Assembly: GCA_946481275.1 (NCBI GenBank)
Contig: CAMLMV010000044.1
Location: forward strand, 1-54,536
Direction: 5' to 3'
Source: an uncultured Massilia sp.
GTDB lineage: Bacteria > Pseudomonadota > Gammaproteobacteria > Burkholderiales > Burkholderiaceae
DNA length: 54,536 bases
Of the stretch, positions 18,674 to 27,163 are shown piece by piece. The position numbers and the translations under genes are program-made. How positions within the stretch are numbered: position 1 is the stretch's first letter; every line of letters starts with the position of its first letter. The notes beneath the pieces were generated by a model. It was not told where the DNA came from. It searched no databases and was given only the letters and a program-made list of their open reading frames with translations.

Positions 18674-20165
18674 GGATGCATGCTCCCTCGGGGTTGGCGG
18701 CGAGCTTGCGGCGCAGCAGCGGCGACACGCGGTAGCGGTCCTCGCCATACGTGGCGCCCAGGTTGGCCAGCACGGTGAACACGTGGTGCAGGCCGATCGC
18801 ATCGGCCCACGCCAGTGGACCGCGCGGATAGTTCACGCCCTTCTGCATCGCGATGTCGACGGCGGCGGCGGAGCACACGCCCTGGTTGACGGCGTCGAGC
18901 GCCTCGTTGGCCAGCATCGCGACGGTGCGCATCACGGCCATGCCCGGCACGTCGTCGAGGCGCGTCACCGTGAAGCCGGCCTGCTGGAACAGGCCGACGG
19001 CGGCGTTCCACGCGGCGTCGCTGCACTGGTCCGCGCGCGCCAGCGCGACGCGTGTGGCCTTGGCCGGATCGAGCAGCAGGTCGAACAGGATGGTGTCCGG
19101 GCGGTCCTCATCAAGCGCGCGCTGCGTGGCGCTGCGGCCGTCGGTCAGGAAGATCGTGGCGGCGCCCCCGGCCGCAGTACTGACATCATGCAGGCGCGCC
19201 TTCAGGGCAGAGGTCAGCGGATCGGCCCCGCCAAGCGTCGCCTGTGCGCCCCCCTGCTGCGCGGGCTCGGCCTGCGCCTGCGGCGGCGCCACGTCGTCAC
19301 CGTAGCGGTAGAAACCGCGGCCCGTCTTGCGGCCCAGGAAGCCGGCATTCACCAGTTCCTGCTGCACGACGGACGGCGCGAAGCGCGGATCGCCGTAATA
19401 GGCGTGGAAGACGGATTGCGTGACGGAGTAATTGATGTCGTGGCCGATCAGGTCCATCAGCTCGAAAGGGCCCATGCGGAAGCCGCCGCAGTCGCGCATC
19501 ACCGCATCGATCGTGGCCGGGTCGGCGGCCTGTTCGAGCAGCAGGCGCAGCCCCTCCGCGTAATACGGACGGGCCACGCGGTTGACGATGAAGCCGGGCG
19601 TGGACTTCGCGTGCACCGGGTTCTTGCCCCAGGCCGCGGCGGTCGCATACACCGTGTCGGCGGCGGTCTTGTCGGTGGCGACGCCCGAGATCACTTCCAC
19701 CAGCGCCATCAGCGGCACCGGATTGAAGAAGTGCATGCCGACGAGGCGTTCGGGGCGCTGCAGTCTGGCACCGATCGCGGTGACGGAAATCGACGACGTG
19801 TTCGTGGCGAGGATGCAGTCCGGGCCCACGATGCCTTCCAGGTCGGCGAACAGGGCGCGCTTGACGTCGAGGTCTTCGACCACGGCTTCGACCACGAGCG
19901 CGGCACCCTTCCCTTCGTCCAGTGCGCGCATCGCATGAATGCGCTCGCGCGCGAGATCCGCTTCCGCGGCGCCCATGCGGCCTTTTTCGACCAGCCGTGC
20001 GAGGGCTGTGGCGATGCCGGCGATGGCCTTGTCGACGGCTTCCGGCCGGGTGTCGAACAGCCTCACGGTATGACCGGCGACGGCCGCCACCTGGGCAATG
20101 CCGGAACCCATCGCGCCGCTGCCGATCACGGCGACGACGCTATTCTTTTCCAGTGCGTCGACCAT
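18666..20165 (-). CDS. paaH: 3-hydroxyadipyl-CoA dehydrogenase (PaaH)
   Basis: 499 residues. The NAD-binding Rossmann motif VIGSGAMGSGIAQVAA is at about 13-28, the catalytic region MHFFNPVPLMALVEV and GFIVNRVARPY follow, then two copies of the C-terminal 3HCDH dimerisation domain. An Ala/Gln-rich linker (around residues 290-310, APPQAQAEPAQQGGAQATLG) makes it about 25 residues longer than the E. coli enzyme. It oxidises 3-hydroxyadipyl-CoA to 3-oxoadipyl-CoA. Its ATG follows the paaG stop with no gap (TGAATG). Confidence 0.93.
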   Translation of the reverse strand: MVDALEKNSVVAVIGSGAMGSGIAQVAAVAGHTVRLFDTRPEAVDKAIAGIATALARLVEKGRMGAAEADLARERIHAMRALDEGKGAALVVEAVVEDLDVKRALFADLEGIVGPDCILATNTSSISVTAIGARLQRPERLVGMHFFNPVPLMALVEVISGVATDKTAADTVYATAAAWGKNPVHAKSTPGFIVNRVARPYYAEGLRLLLEQAADPATIDAVMRDCGGFRMGPFELMDLIGHDINYSVTQSVFHAYYGDPRFAPSVVQQELVNAGFLGRKTGRGFYRYGDDVAPPQAQAEPAQQGGAQATLGGADPLTSALKARLHDVSTAAGGAATIFLTDGRSATQRALDEDRPDTILFDLLLDPAKATRVALARADQCSDAAWNAAVGLFQQAGFTVTRLDDVPGMAVMRTVAMLANEALDAVNQGVCSAAAVDIAMQKGVNYPRGPLAWADAIGLHHVFTVLANLGATYGEDRYRVSPLLRRKLAANPEGACIHA

Positions 20166-20957
20166 TCACTCCCCCTTGAACGCAGGCTGGCGCTTGGCGA
20201 TGAACGCGGCGACACCTTCGCGGTAATCGTGGCTGTAGCCCAGTTCGCGCATCATCTCCGCTTCCAGCTGCAGCTGCTGTTCCAGCGTGTTGCCCCAGCT
20301 TGCCTGCATGGCCCGCTTCGTGAACGCGAGGCCCTTCGTCGGCGCGGCGGCGAAATGACGGGCCATGGCCAGCGCTTCGTCCATCAGCGACTCGTCCGGC
20401 ACGCAGCGCCAGATCAGGCCCCATTGTTCGGCCTTCTCGGCCGGCAGCTTGTCGCCCAGCAGTGCAAGGCCCAGCGCGCGCGCCGGTCCGACGAGGCGCG
20501 GCAGCGCCCACGTGCCGCCCGTGTCCGGGATCAGGCCCAGCTTGCAGAACGCTTCGATGAACGACGCCGACTGCGCCGCCAGCACGATGTCGCACGCGAG
20601 CGCCAGGTTGGCACCGGCGCCCGCGGCCACGCCGTTGACGGCGCAGATCACGGGCAGCGGCAGGTTTTTCAGGGTGAGCACGAGCGGGGCATAGAATTTT
20701 TCGACGGATTCGCCCAGGTCGACGCCCGGTGCGCCCGGCTCCACGGCCCGGTCGTTCAGGTCCTGTCCGGCGCAGAAACCGCGGCCGGCGCCCGTCAGCA
20801 GCAGCACACGGATGCTCCGGTCTTCTTCCACGCGCTTCAGGGCGTCGCGCACTTCCAGGTGCATCGCCTGGGTAAAACTGTTCAGGCGCTCGGGGCGGTT
20901 CAGGGTCAGCGTGGCGATGCCGGCGTCGATCGTGAACTTGATGGTCTCGTAGGTCAT
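20166..20957 (-). CDS. paaG: 2-(1,2-epoxy-1,2-dihydrophenyl)acetyl-CoA isomerase (PaaG)
   Basis: 263 residues, crotonase fold. Oxyanion-hole segments GAGRGFCAGQDLNDR and NGVAAGAGANLAL are present. GLIPDTGGTW carries the aspartate that acts as the base in PaaG; E. coli PaaG has the same GLIPDxGGTW, which separates it from the hydratase PaaF. It converts the ring epoxide to the oxepin-CoA. No second crotonase gene (paaF) is present in the operon. Confidence 0.93.
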   Translation of the reverse strand: MTYETIKFTIDAGIATLTLNRPERLNSFTQAMHLEVRDALKRVEEDRSIRVLLLTGAGRGFCAGQDLNDRAVEPGAPGVDLGESVEKFYAPLVLTLKNLPLPVICAVNGVAAGAGANLALACDIVLAAQSASFIEAFCKLGLIPDTGGTWALPRLVGPARALGLALLGDKLPAEKAEQWGLIWRCVPDESLMDEALAMARHFAAAPTKGLAFTKRAMQASWGNTLEQQLQLEAEMMRELGYSHDYREGVAAFIAKRQPAFKGE

Positions 20958-20969
20958 CCGGGTCTCCTG

Positions 20970-22049
20970 TTATTCAACGATGTCGAAATCGACGACGACC
21001 TTGTCCGTCACCGGGAAGCTCTGGCAGCTCAACACGAAGCCGCGCGCGACCTCGTAGTCTTCCAGCGCATAGTTCACGTCCATGTCGACCTGCCCTTCGC
21101 GCACCTTGCAGCGGCACGTCGAGCACACGCCGCCCTTGCACGAGTAGCGCATGTCGATGCCGGCGCGCAGGCCGGCGTCCAGCAGCGATTCCTTGTCGCG
21201 GTCCATCGTGAAGGTGGCATGGTTGCCGTCCATGATCACGGTGACTTCCGTGTGGTGGTGCACCTCGGCCGCCGCCTGGCGGCGCGCCTTGCGCGGCGCC
21301 GATGCGGCGCCGGCGGCGAACAGTTCGATACGGATGCGCTCCTTCGGCATGCCCGCTTCCTGCAGCGCGGCGGAGACGCCGTGCATCATGTCTTCCGGTC
21401 CGCAGATGAACGCGTAGTCGACGTCTTCCACGCGCAGCCAGCGCTGGAACAGCTGGCGGCATTTGTCCTGCGTGATGCGGCCGTTGAACAGCTCGATGTC
21501 CTGCTGCTCGCGGCTCATCACGTAGACGAGGTTCAGGCGTTCCAGGTACTGGTCCTTCAGCTCGGCCAGTTCGTCGCGGAAGATCACGGACGACGACGCG
21601 CGGTTCCCGTACAGCACGGTGAAGCGGCTGTGCGGCTCGGCGATCAGCGTCGTCTTGACGATGGACAGGATCGGCGTGATACCGCTGCCGGCCGCGAACG
21701 CGAGATAGTGGCGGCGGCTCTCGGGTTCCAGCGGCAGGTTGAAGCGGCCTTCCGGCGGCATCACGTCGAGCGTGACGCCGGGCCGGATGCACTCGTTGGC
21801 CCAGGTCGAGAACAGGCCTCCCTGCACGCGCTTGATGGCGACGCGCAGCTTGTCGTCCTGCACGGCCGAGCAGATGGAGTAGGAGCGGCGCACGTCCTCG
21901 CCGTCGATCATCGCGCGCAACGTGAGGTGCTGGCCCTGGCGGTACTGGAACGCCTCGCGCAGCGGCGACGGGACGTCGAACGTGACGGCGATCGCGTCGC
22001 GCGTCTCGTGCTTCACGTGCGCCACGGTCAATGGGTAGAACTTGCTCAT
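20970..22049 (-). CDS. paaE: Phenylacetyl-CoA 1,2-epoxidase, reductase subunit PaaE
   Basis: 359 residues from ATG 22049 (E. coli 356). The N-terminal ferredoxin-reductase half has the FAD motif RRSYSICS and the NADPH region FAAGSGITPILSI. The C-terminal plant-type [2Fe-2S] ferredoxin domain has cysteines in YSCKGGVCSTCRCKV and FVLSCQSFP. It passes electrons from NADPH to the PaaAC oxygenase. It starts seven bases after the paaD stop. Confidence 0.95.
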   Translation of the reverse strand: MSKFYPLTVAHVKHETRDAIAVTFDVPSPLREAFQYRQGQHLTLRAMIDGEDVRRSYSICSAVQDDKLRVAIKRVQGGLFSTWANECIRPGVTLDVMPPEGRFNLPLEPESRRHYLAFAAGSGITPILSIVKTTLIAEPHSRFTVLYGNRASSSVIFRDELAELKDQYLERLNLVYVMSREQQDIELFNGRITQDKCRQLFQRWLRVEDVDYAFICGPEDMMHGVSAALQEAGMPKERIRIELFAAGAASAPRKARRQAAAEVHHHTEVTVIMDGNHATFTMDRDKESLLDAGLRAGIDMRYSCKGGVCSTCRCKVREGQVDMDVNYALEDYEVARGFVLSCQSFPVTDKVVVDFDIVE

Positions 22050-22056
22050 GTGGGCC

Positions 22057-22584
22057 TCAATGGCATTTGAAGTAGTCGAACGGCTCGCGGCAGTCGAGGC
22101 ACTGGTACAGCGCCTTGCAAGGCGTGGATCCGAACTGGCTGGTGAGACGGGTGTGCATCGAACCGCAGTGCGGGCAGGCCACGTCGGGCTGCCGGATCGC
22201 ATGGCGCTTCACGCCGCGCGCCAGGCCGCTGATGTCGATCACCTGCTGCACCGGCGGCGCGATGCCGTAGCCCTTCAGCGCGGCCTTGCCGGCGTCGCTC
22301 ATCCAGTCCGTCGTCCACGCGGGCGACAGCCGGGTGACGATGCGCAGCCGGTCCACGCCCCGTGTGCGCAACGCCTTGTCGATGTCTTCGGCGATCACGT
22401 CCATCGCGGGGCAGCCGGAATACGTCGGGGTGATCGTGACGACGCATGCGCCGTCGCCGGCCACCGTCACGTCGCGCACGATGCCCAGGTCCACGACGGA
22501 GATCACCGGGATCTCCGGGTCCGGGACCTCGCCCAGCCAGGCCCACACCCGGCCGGCCGTGATCGGTGACGTGGCCGCGGTCAT
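22057..22584 (-). CDS. paaD: Phenylacetyl-CoA epoxidase subunit PaaD
   Basis: 175 residues. The N-terminal MIP18/DUF59-type domain (GEVPDPEIPVISVVDLGIV, TYSGCPAMDVI) is followed by a C-terminal metal-binding part with CPHC and CLDC cysteine pairs. PaaD is needed for an active epoxidase, probably in maturation of the metal or Fe-S centre. The start ATG 22584 overlaps the paaC stop (ATGA); ATG 22590, two codons upstream, is also possible. Confidence 0.92.
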   Translation of the reverse strand: MTAATSPITAGRVWAWLGEVPDPEIPVISVVDLGIVRDVTVAGDGACVVTITPTYSGCPAMDVIAEDIDKALRTRGVDRLRIVTRLSPAWTTDWMSDAGKAALKGYGIAPPVQQVIDISGLARGVKRHAIRQPDVACPHCGSMHTRLTSQFGSTPCKALYQCLDCREPFDYFKCH

Positions 22585-23339
22585 CACCATTCCACGCCCG
22601 GATAGGCGCGCTGCAGGAACTGCATCTCGGCCAGGATGTAGCCGAGGCGCTCCGTGTGCCGGCCCTGCTTGCCGCCGCGCTGGACGTACGCATCCACGGG
22701 CGGCATGGCCAGCGTCGCTTCGTCGAGCACCTCGGCCACGTGGGCCAGGAAGGCATCGCGCAGCGGTTCCACGGCGGGCGCCACGCCCTGTTCGACCATG
22801 GCCCGGTCGACGTCGTCGTAGATGAACATCTCGCCGGCATACGTCCACAGCTCGTCCAGCGCGTCCTGCATCTTGCGGTGGCTGACGTCCGTGCCGTCGC
22901 CCAGGCGCACGACGAGGTCGCCGCTGCGGCGCAGGTGGTACGTCACTTCCTTGATCGATTTTTCCGCGATCTCCCCGATGCGGCGGTCGCTGGACGCCAA
23001 CAGGCCGCGCATCAGGAAGTAGTGCCACGTATCGAACAGGAACTGGCGCGTCAGCGTCTGCGCGTAGTCGCCGTTCGGCTGCTCGACGAGCAGGCAGTTG
23101 CGGAAGTCGCGCGTGTCGCGCAAATAGGCCAGGCGGTCCTCGTCGCGGCCGTGGCCTTCGATCTCGCCCGCATACGTCAGCCACATCCTCGTCTGTCCCA
23201 GCAGGTCGAGGGCGACGTTGGTGAGCGCCATGTCCTCTTCCAGCGCCGGGCCCTTGCCGCACAGTTGCGACAACTGCTGCGACAGGATCAGCGCGTTGTC
23301 GCCCTGGCGCAGGAGGTATTCGAACTTGTTCGCGTCCAT
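22584..23339 (-). CDS. paaC: Phenylacetyl-CoA epoxidase structural subunit PaaC
   Basis: 251 residues. Ferritin-like helical subunit that forms the core heterodimer with PaaA. The family pattern EEDMALTNVALDLLGQTRMWLTYAGEIEG (in pieces) and the LVEQPNGDYAQTL segment are seen. It supports substrate binding and stability, with the diiron centre in PaaA. It follows the paaB stop by seven bases and overlaps paaD. Confidence 0.94.
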   Translation of the reverse strand: MDANKFEYLLRQGDNALILSQQLSQLCGKGPALEEDMALTNVALDLLGQTRMWLTYAGEIEGHGRDEDRLAYLRDTRDFRNCLLVEQPNGDYAQTLTRQFLFDTWHYFLMRGLLASSDRRIGEIAEKSIKEVTYHLRRSGDLVVRLGDGTDVSHRKMQDALDELWTYAGEMFIYDDVDRAMVEQGVAPAVEPLRDAFLAHVAEVLDEATLAMPPVDAYVQRGGKQGRHTERLGYILAEMQFLQRAYPGVEW

Positions 23340-23346
23340 GAGCCGC

Positions 23347-23631
23347 TCACAGGTTCTTGACGTCTTCCGGCATCGGGAAGAACGTCGGGTGGCGATAGAC
23401 CTTGCTGTTCGACGGCTCGAACAGGGCGTCCTTGTCGGCCGGGCTGGACGCGACGATGTCGGCGGCCTTCACCACCCAGATCGACACGCCTTCGTTGCGG
23501 CGCGTGTAGACGTCGCGCGCGTTGTTGATCGCCATCCCGGCATCCGGCGCATGCAGGCTGCCCACGTGCTTGTGCGCGAGGCCGTGCTGGCTGCGGATGA
23601 AGACTTCCCACAGGGGCCATTCCTTGCTCAT
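23347..23631 (-). CDS. paaB: Phenylacetyl-CoA epoxidase subunit PaaB
   Basis: 94 residues, the usual size. The start at MSKEWPLWEVFIRSQ is typical, and GLAHKHVGSLHAPDAGMAI and the tail TFFPMPEDVKNL are strongly PaaB-like. PaaB bridges the PaaAC heterodimers in the epoxidase complex. ATG 23631 is eleven bases after the paaA stop. Confidence 0.95.
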   Translation of the reverse strand: MSKEWPLWEVFIRSQHGLAHKHVGSLHAPDAGMAINNARDVYTRRNEGVSIWVVKAADIVASSPADKDALFEPSNSKVYRHPTFFPMPEDVKNL

Positions 23632-23642
23632 TGCTGTCTCCT

Positions 23643-24632
23643 TCATGCTGCGGCTTGTTTTGCGGCCTGCTTGTCGGCATGCGCGACGAGCGCCTCGCGG
23701 AACCATGCGCCATCCTCGTACGCCTTCACGCGGGTCCGCAGGCGCTCCTTGTTGCACGGCCCGTTCCCTTTCAGGACGTTATAAAACTCTTCCCAATCGA
23801 TCTCGCCGAAGTCGTAATGACCCCGTTCCTCGTTCCACTTGAGGTCCGGATCGGGGACGGTGAGGCCGAGGAATTCGGCCTGGGGCACGGTCTGGTCGAC
23901 CATGCGCTGGCGCAGCTCGTCGTTCGAGAACAGCTTGATGCGCCAGGCGGTCGATTGCGCGCTGTTGACGGATTCCGCGTCGGACGGGCCGAACATCATC
24001 AAGGAAGGCCACCACCAGCGGTTGAGGGCATCCTGCGCCATCGCCTTCTGCTCGGGCGTGCCCTGGGCCAGCTTCATCATGATGTCGTAGCCCTGGCGCG
24101 CGTGGAACGATTCTTCCTTGCACACGCGGATCATCGCGCGGGCATACGGGCCGTACGAGCAGCGGCACAGCGGGATCTGGTTGATGATCGCGGAGCCATC
24201 CACGAGCCAGCCGATGGCGCCGATGTCGGCCCACGTCAGGGTCGGGTAATTGAAGATGCTCGAGTACTTGGCCTTGCCCGAGTGCAAGGCAGCCAGCAGC
24301 TCGTCGCGCGACACGCCCAGCGTCTCCGCCGCGCTGTACAGGTACAGCCCGTGGCCGGCCTCGTCCTGGATCTTGGCCAGCAGGATCGACTTTCGCTTCA
24401 GCGTGGGCGCGCGCGTCACCCAATTACCCTCCGGCAGCTGGCCGACGATCTCGGAATGCGCATGCTGGGAAATCTGGCGGATCAAGGTCTTGCGGTATGC
24501 CTCGGGCATCCAGTCCTTGGCTTCGATCTTCACGCCGGCGTCGATGCGCGCCTGGAACGCCTGCTCCTCCTCGCTCATGTCGGCGCGGGTCTGGACCTGT
24601 TTCAGGCCGGTGTCCACCATCTGTGCATACAT
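23643..24632 (-). CDS. paaA: Phenylacetyl-CoA epoxidase catalytic subunit PaaA
   Basis: 329 residues. Ferritin-like diiron oxygenase subunit; ligand-bearing motifs [13 protein letters not shown] and [13 protein letters not shown] are present. It inserts one oxygen atom of O2 into the ring of phenylacetyl-CoA. It is the first gene of the paa operon, facing paaX across a 103-base AT-rich control region. Confidence 0.96.
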   Translation of the reverse strand: MYAQMVDTGLKQVQTRADMSEEEQAFQARIDAGVKIEAKDWMPEAYRKTLIRQISQHAHSEIVGQLPEGNWVTRAPTLKRKSILLAKIQDEAGHGLYLYSAAETLGVSRDELLAALHSGKAKYSSIFNYPTLTWADIGAIGWLVDGSAIINQIPLCRCSYGPYARAMIRVCKEESFHARQGYDIMMKLAQGTPEQKAMAQDALNRWWWPSLMMFGPSDAESVNSAQSTAWRIKLFSNDELRQRMVDQTVPQAEFLGLTVPDPDLKWNEERGHYDFGEIDWEEFYNVLKGNGPCNKERLRTRVKAYEDGAWFREALVAHADKQAAKQAAA

Positions 24633-24735
24633 GGCTGGTCTCCATTTGTGTTCTATCTCGATTCATAATACGATACAAGAATAGCGATGTATAGCTAAAT
24701 TTTGAATCATATTGAGACCGGGTAAAATCGCCGTC
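24633..24735. promoter_or_regulatory. paaA-paaX divergent promoter/operator region
   Basis: AT-rich against GC-rich neighbours. It holds an inverted repeat GATTCA (24660-24665) / TGAATC (24703-24708), 37 bases apart, and inside it ATACA (24673-24677) / TGTAT (24688-24692). The known E. coli PaaX site uses TGATTC and GAATCA half-sites, so these are good operator candidates although the spacing differs. On the minus strand a TATACA - 17 bases - TATTAT pair reads as a paaA promoter inside the repeat. Repression by PaaX relieved by phenylacetyl-CoA is expected by analogy. Confidence 0.55.
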
Positions 24736-25662
24736 ATGACCCAGCCCAGCAGCCAACAGTGGATCGCCCACTTCCTCGAGACCGACCCGCCGCGCTCCAA
24801 ATCGCTCGTGATGACGATCTTCGGCGACGCCATCGCGCCACACGGCGGCCGCCTGTGGCTGGGCAGCCTGATCGAGCTGGTGGCGCCGCTGGGCGTCACG
24901 GACCGGCTCGTGCGCACGAGCGTGTTCCGCCTCGTGCAGGAAGGCTGGCTGGTGGCGAACCGCGAGGGCCGGCGCAGCAGTTATGCGCTGCAGCCGGACG
25001 CCGCGCCCCGCTTCGCGCGCGCCAACCGCCGCATCTACGCGCCGCCCGGCATCGACTGGGACGGCCGCTGGACCCTGCTGCTGGCCCCCAACGGCAGCAT
25101 CGATAGTGCGCTGCGCGCGGCCGTGCGCAAGGAGCTCGAATGGGAAGGTTTTGCCATGCTGGCGCCGGGCCTGCTGGCGCATCCGGCGGCCGACCTGGAC
25201 GGCGTGGCCGAGGTGCTGCGGCGCGTGGATGGCGAGGACAAGATCTTCGTCTGCGCCGCGACGGAACTGCCGGGTGTCGGCGCGCGGCCGCTGGCCGAAC
25301 TGGTGCGCGAAGGGTGGGATTTGTCCGCCGTCGTGGCCGGCTACCGCCGATTCATCGATCAATTTACGCCGCTGCTCGACCTGCTGCAGGGCGAGCCGGA
25401 ACCGGATCCGCAGCAGGCCTTCATCGTGCGCACCCTGCTGATCCACGCCTACCGCCGCGTCCAGCTGCACGACCCGATGCTGCCGCTCGCGCTGCTGCCG
25501 CAGCCGTGGCCGGGATCGGAGGCGTATGCGCTGGCGCAGGCGATCTACCGGCTCGTGTGGGCACCGGCCGAGCGGCACCTGATGGACGTGCTGCGGCGCG
25601 AGGATGCCGGCGCACCCGCGGCGGATGCGGGGCTGGCCGAGCGGTTCGGCGGGCTGGGCTGA
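24736..25662 (+). CDS. paaX: Phenylacetic acid degradation repressor PaaX
   Basis: 308 residues (E. coli 316). N-terminal winged helix (SKSLVMTIFGDAIAPHGGRLW, VTDRLVRTSVFRLVQEGWL, REGRRSSYAL), a central PaaX-type domain (RRIYAPPGIDWDGRWTLLL) and the C-terminal PaaX domain. The expected ligand is phenylacetyl-CoA. Divergent from paaA; its TGA abuts the convergent stop of the next gene with no gap. Confidence 0.94.
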   Translation: MTQPSSQQWIAHFLETDPPRSKSLVMTIFGDAIAPHGGRLWLGSLIELVAPLGVTDRLVRTSVFRLVQEGWLVANREGRRSSYALQPDAAPRFARANRRIYAPPGIDWDGRWTLLLAPNGSIDSALRAAVRKELEWEGFAMLAPGLLAHPAADLDGVAEVLRRVDGEDKIFVCAATELPGVGARPLAELVREGWDLSAVVAGYRRFIDQFTPLLDLLQGEPEPDPQQAFIVRTLLIHAYRRVQLHDPMLPLALLPQPWPGSEAYALAQAIYRLVWAPAERHLMDVLRREDAGAPAADAGLAERFGGLG

Positions 25663-25917
25663 TCAGCAATCCAGCGCAAACTGCGCCGCCGCCATGGGAT
25701 GGCGGATGCGGTCCAGCGCCAGTTCCAGGTCGAGCCCGGGCCAGTACAGGCATTCCACGCCCAGGGGTTGGATGTGGCACAGCTGCGCCACGGTGGCGTG
25801 CTCGAACCAGGGGAACAGCGCGAACGGCACGTACAGCTCCTCGTCGCGCCAGCGCAGCCAGAAGCCGCGCCGGTCGATGGTCGTGATTTCCGGACGCGCC
25901 ACACGGATATTCATCAT
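25663..25917 (-). CDS. DUF2442 domain protein
   Basis: 84 residues. The DUF2442 pattern is recognisable: a beta-strand WLRWRDEELYVPFALFPWF followed by a helix and the ending CLYWPGLDLELALDRIR. The function of the family is not established; some members lie near toxin-antitoxin genes, but no partner is visible here. Two ATGs (25917, 25914) follow a GAGGGGAGGG ribosome site. Its stop and that of paaX form GCTGATCAGC. Confidence 0.8.
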   Translation of the reverse strand: MMNIRVARPEITTIDRRGFWLRWRDEELYVPFALFPWFEHATVAQLCHIQPLGVECLYWPGLDLELALDRIRHPMAAAQFALDC

Positions 25918-26023
25918 GTTCCCTCCCCCTCGATGAGGCCAAGCAGGAACAGTAGCAAACCATTCGGCATCGTCCTTTAAGCGTTATCATGCCGCCTCAC
26001 ACCCAACAACAACAGGACGCACC

Positions 26024-27160
26024 ATGTCTATCAAGATCAGCAGCCAGTTCGACGCTGGCGCCATCGACGTCGTGAACGCCACGAGCGCCAACGCCATCGA
26101 CCTGAACATCCGCAAGGACTCCCACGCCGACATCACCCAGTGGTTCTACTTCCGCCTGCAGGGCGCGCAGGCGCAGCCGTGCACGATCCGCCTGCTCAAC
26201 GCCGGCAAGTCCGCGTATCCGAAGGGCTGGGAAGACTATCACGCGATGGCCAGCTACGACCGCGTGAACTGGTTCCGCGTGCCGACCGGCTTCGACGGCC
26301 AGGTGCTCACCATCGAGCACACGCCCGCGATGGACAGTGTCTACTACGCCTATTTCGAACCGTATTCGTGGGAACGCCACCTGGAGCTGCTCGACCGCGC
26401 CCAGCTATCCGAACACGTGCGCATGCTGGACCTCGGCTCGACCGTCGACGGCCGCGACCTGAATATGCTCGTCATCGGCGAGGACGCTCCCGGCAAGAAG
26501 AAGGTCTGGGTCATCGCGCGCCAGCACCCGGGCGAGACGATGGCGGAATGGTTCGTCGAAGGCATGCTCGACGCCCTGCTCGACCCCGCCCACCCGTTCG
26601 GCCGCCAGCTACTGAAAGAGACCGTGTTCTATGTCGTGCCGAACATGAACCCGGACGGGTCCGTGCGCGGCAATTTGCGCACGAACGCGGCCGGCGCCAA
26701 CCTGAACCGCGAATGGCTGAATCCGTCGCTGGCACGCAGCCCGGAAGTGTTCCTGGTCCGCAAGAAGATGGAAGAGACGGGCGTCGACCTGTTCCTCGAC
26801 GTGCATGGCGACGAAGGCCTGCCCTACGTCTTCATCGCCGGCAGCGATGCCCTGCCGACCTTTACGGCCGAGCAAGCCGCCGCGCAGAAGGCATTCTCGG
26901 ACGCCTTCATGATCGCCAGCCCCGACTTCCAGGACGTGCACGGCTACCCGAAGGAGCCGTACACGGACGAGGTGCTGACGATGGGTTCGCCGTACGTGAC
27001 GCACGCGTTCGGCTGCCTGTCGCTGACGCTGGAACTGCCGTTCAAGGACAATGCCAACGACCCGGACCCGCAGGTCGGCTGGGACGGCGCCCGCAGCGCA
27101 CGCCTCGGCGCCGCCGTGCTGCAGCCGGTGCTCCAGGCAGTCCGTCAGCTCGAGAAGTGA
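26024..27160 (+). CDS. M14-family cytosolic-carboxypeptidase-like (CCP/AGBL-type) metallopeptidase
   Basis: 378 residues, no signal peptide, so cytoplasmic. The N-terminal beta-sandwich domain of CCP enzymes (about 1-120, TQWFYFRLQ, KGWEDYHAMASYDR) is followed by the carboxypeptidase domain: zinc motif RQHPGETMAEW, substrate motif NMNPDGSVRGNLRTNAAGANLNREW (in two pieces), third zinc ligand region DVHGDEGLPY and the catalytic-glutamate region LTLELPFKD. Eukaryotic CCPs trim glutamates from tubulin; bacterial targets are unknown. Transcribed alone, convergent with the nitroreductase. Confidence 0.85.
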   Translation: MSIKISSQFDAGAIDVVNATSANAIDLNIRKDSHADITQWFYFRLQGAQAQPCTIRLLNAGKSAYPKGWEDYHAMASYDRVNWFRVPTGFDGQVLTIEHTPAMDSVYYAYFEPYSWERHLELLDRAQLSEHVRMLDLGSTVDGRDLNMLVIGEDAPGKKKVWVIARQHPGETMAEWFVEGMLDALLDPAHPFGRQLLKETVFYVVPNMNPDGSVRGNLRTNAAGANLNREWLNPSLARSPEVFLVRKKMEETGVDLFLDVHGDEGLPYVFIAGSDALPTFTAEQAAAQKAFSDAFMIASPDFQDVHGYPKEPYTDEVLTMGSPYVTHAFGCLSLTLELPFKDNANDPDPQVGWDGARSARLGAAVLQPVLQAVRQLEK

Positions 27161-27163
27161 CGT

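Noticed and set aside
18672..22070. Very long plus-strand open frame (1132 codons) opposite the paa operon
   Set aside because: Its protein is His/Arg/Gly/Ala-rich with no domain; it is antisense to paaH-paaG-paaE and reflects high GC. The same holds for long frames at 15712-18429 and 13037-15340.
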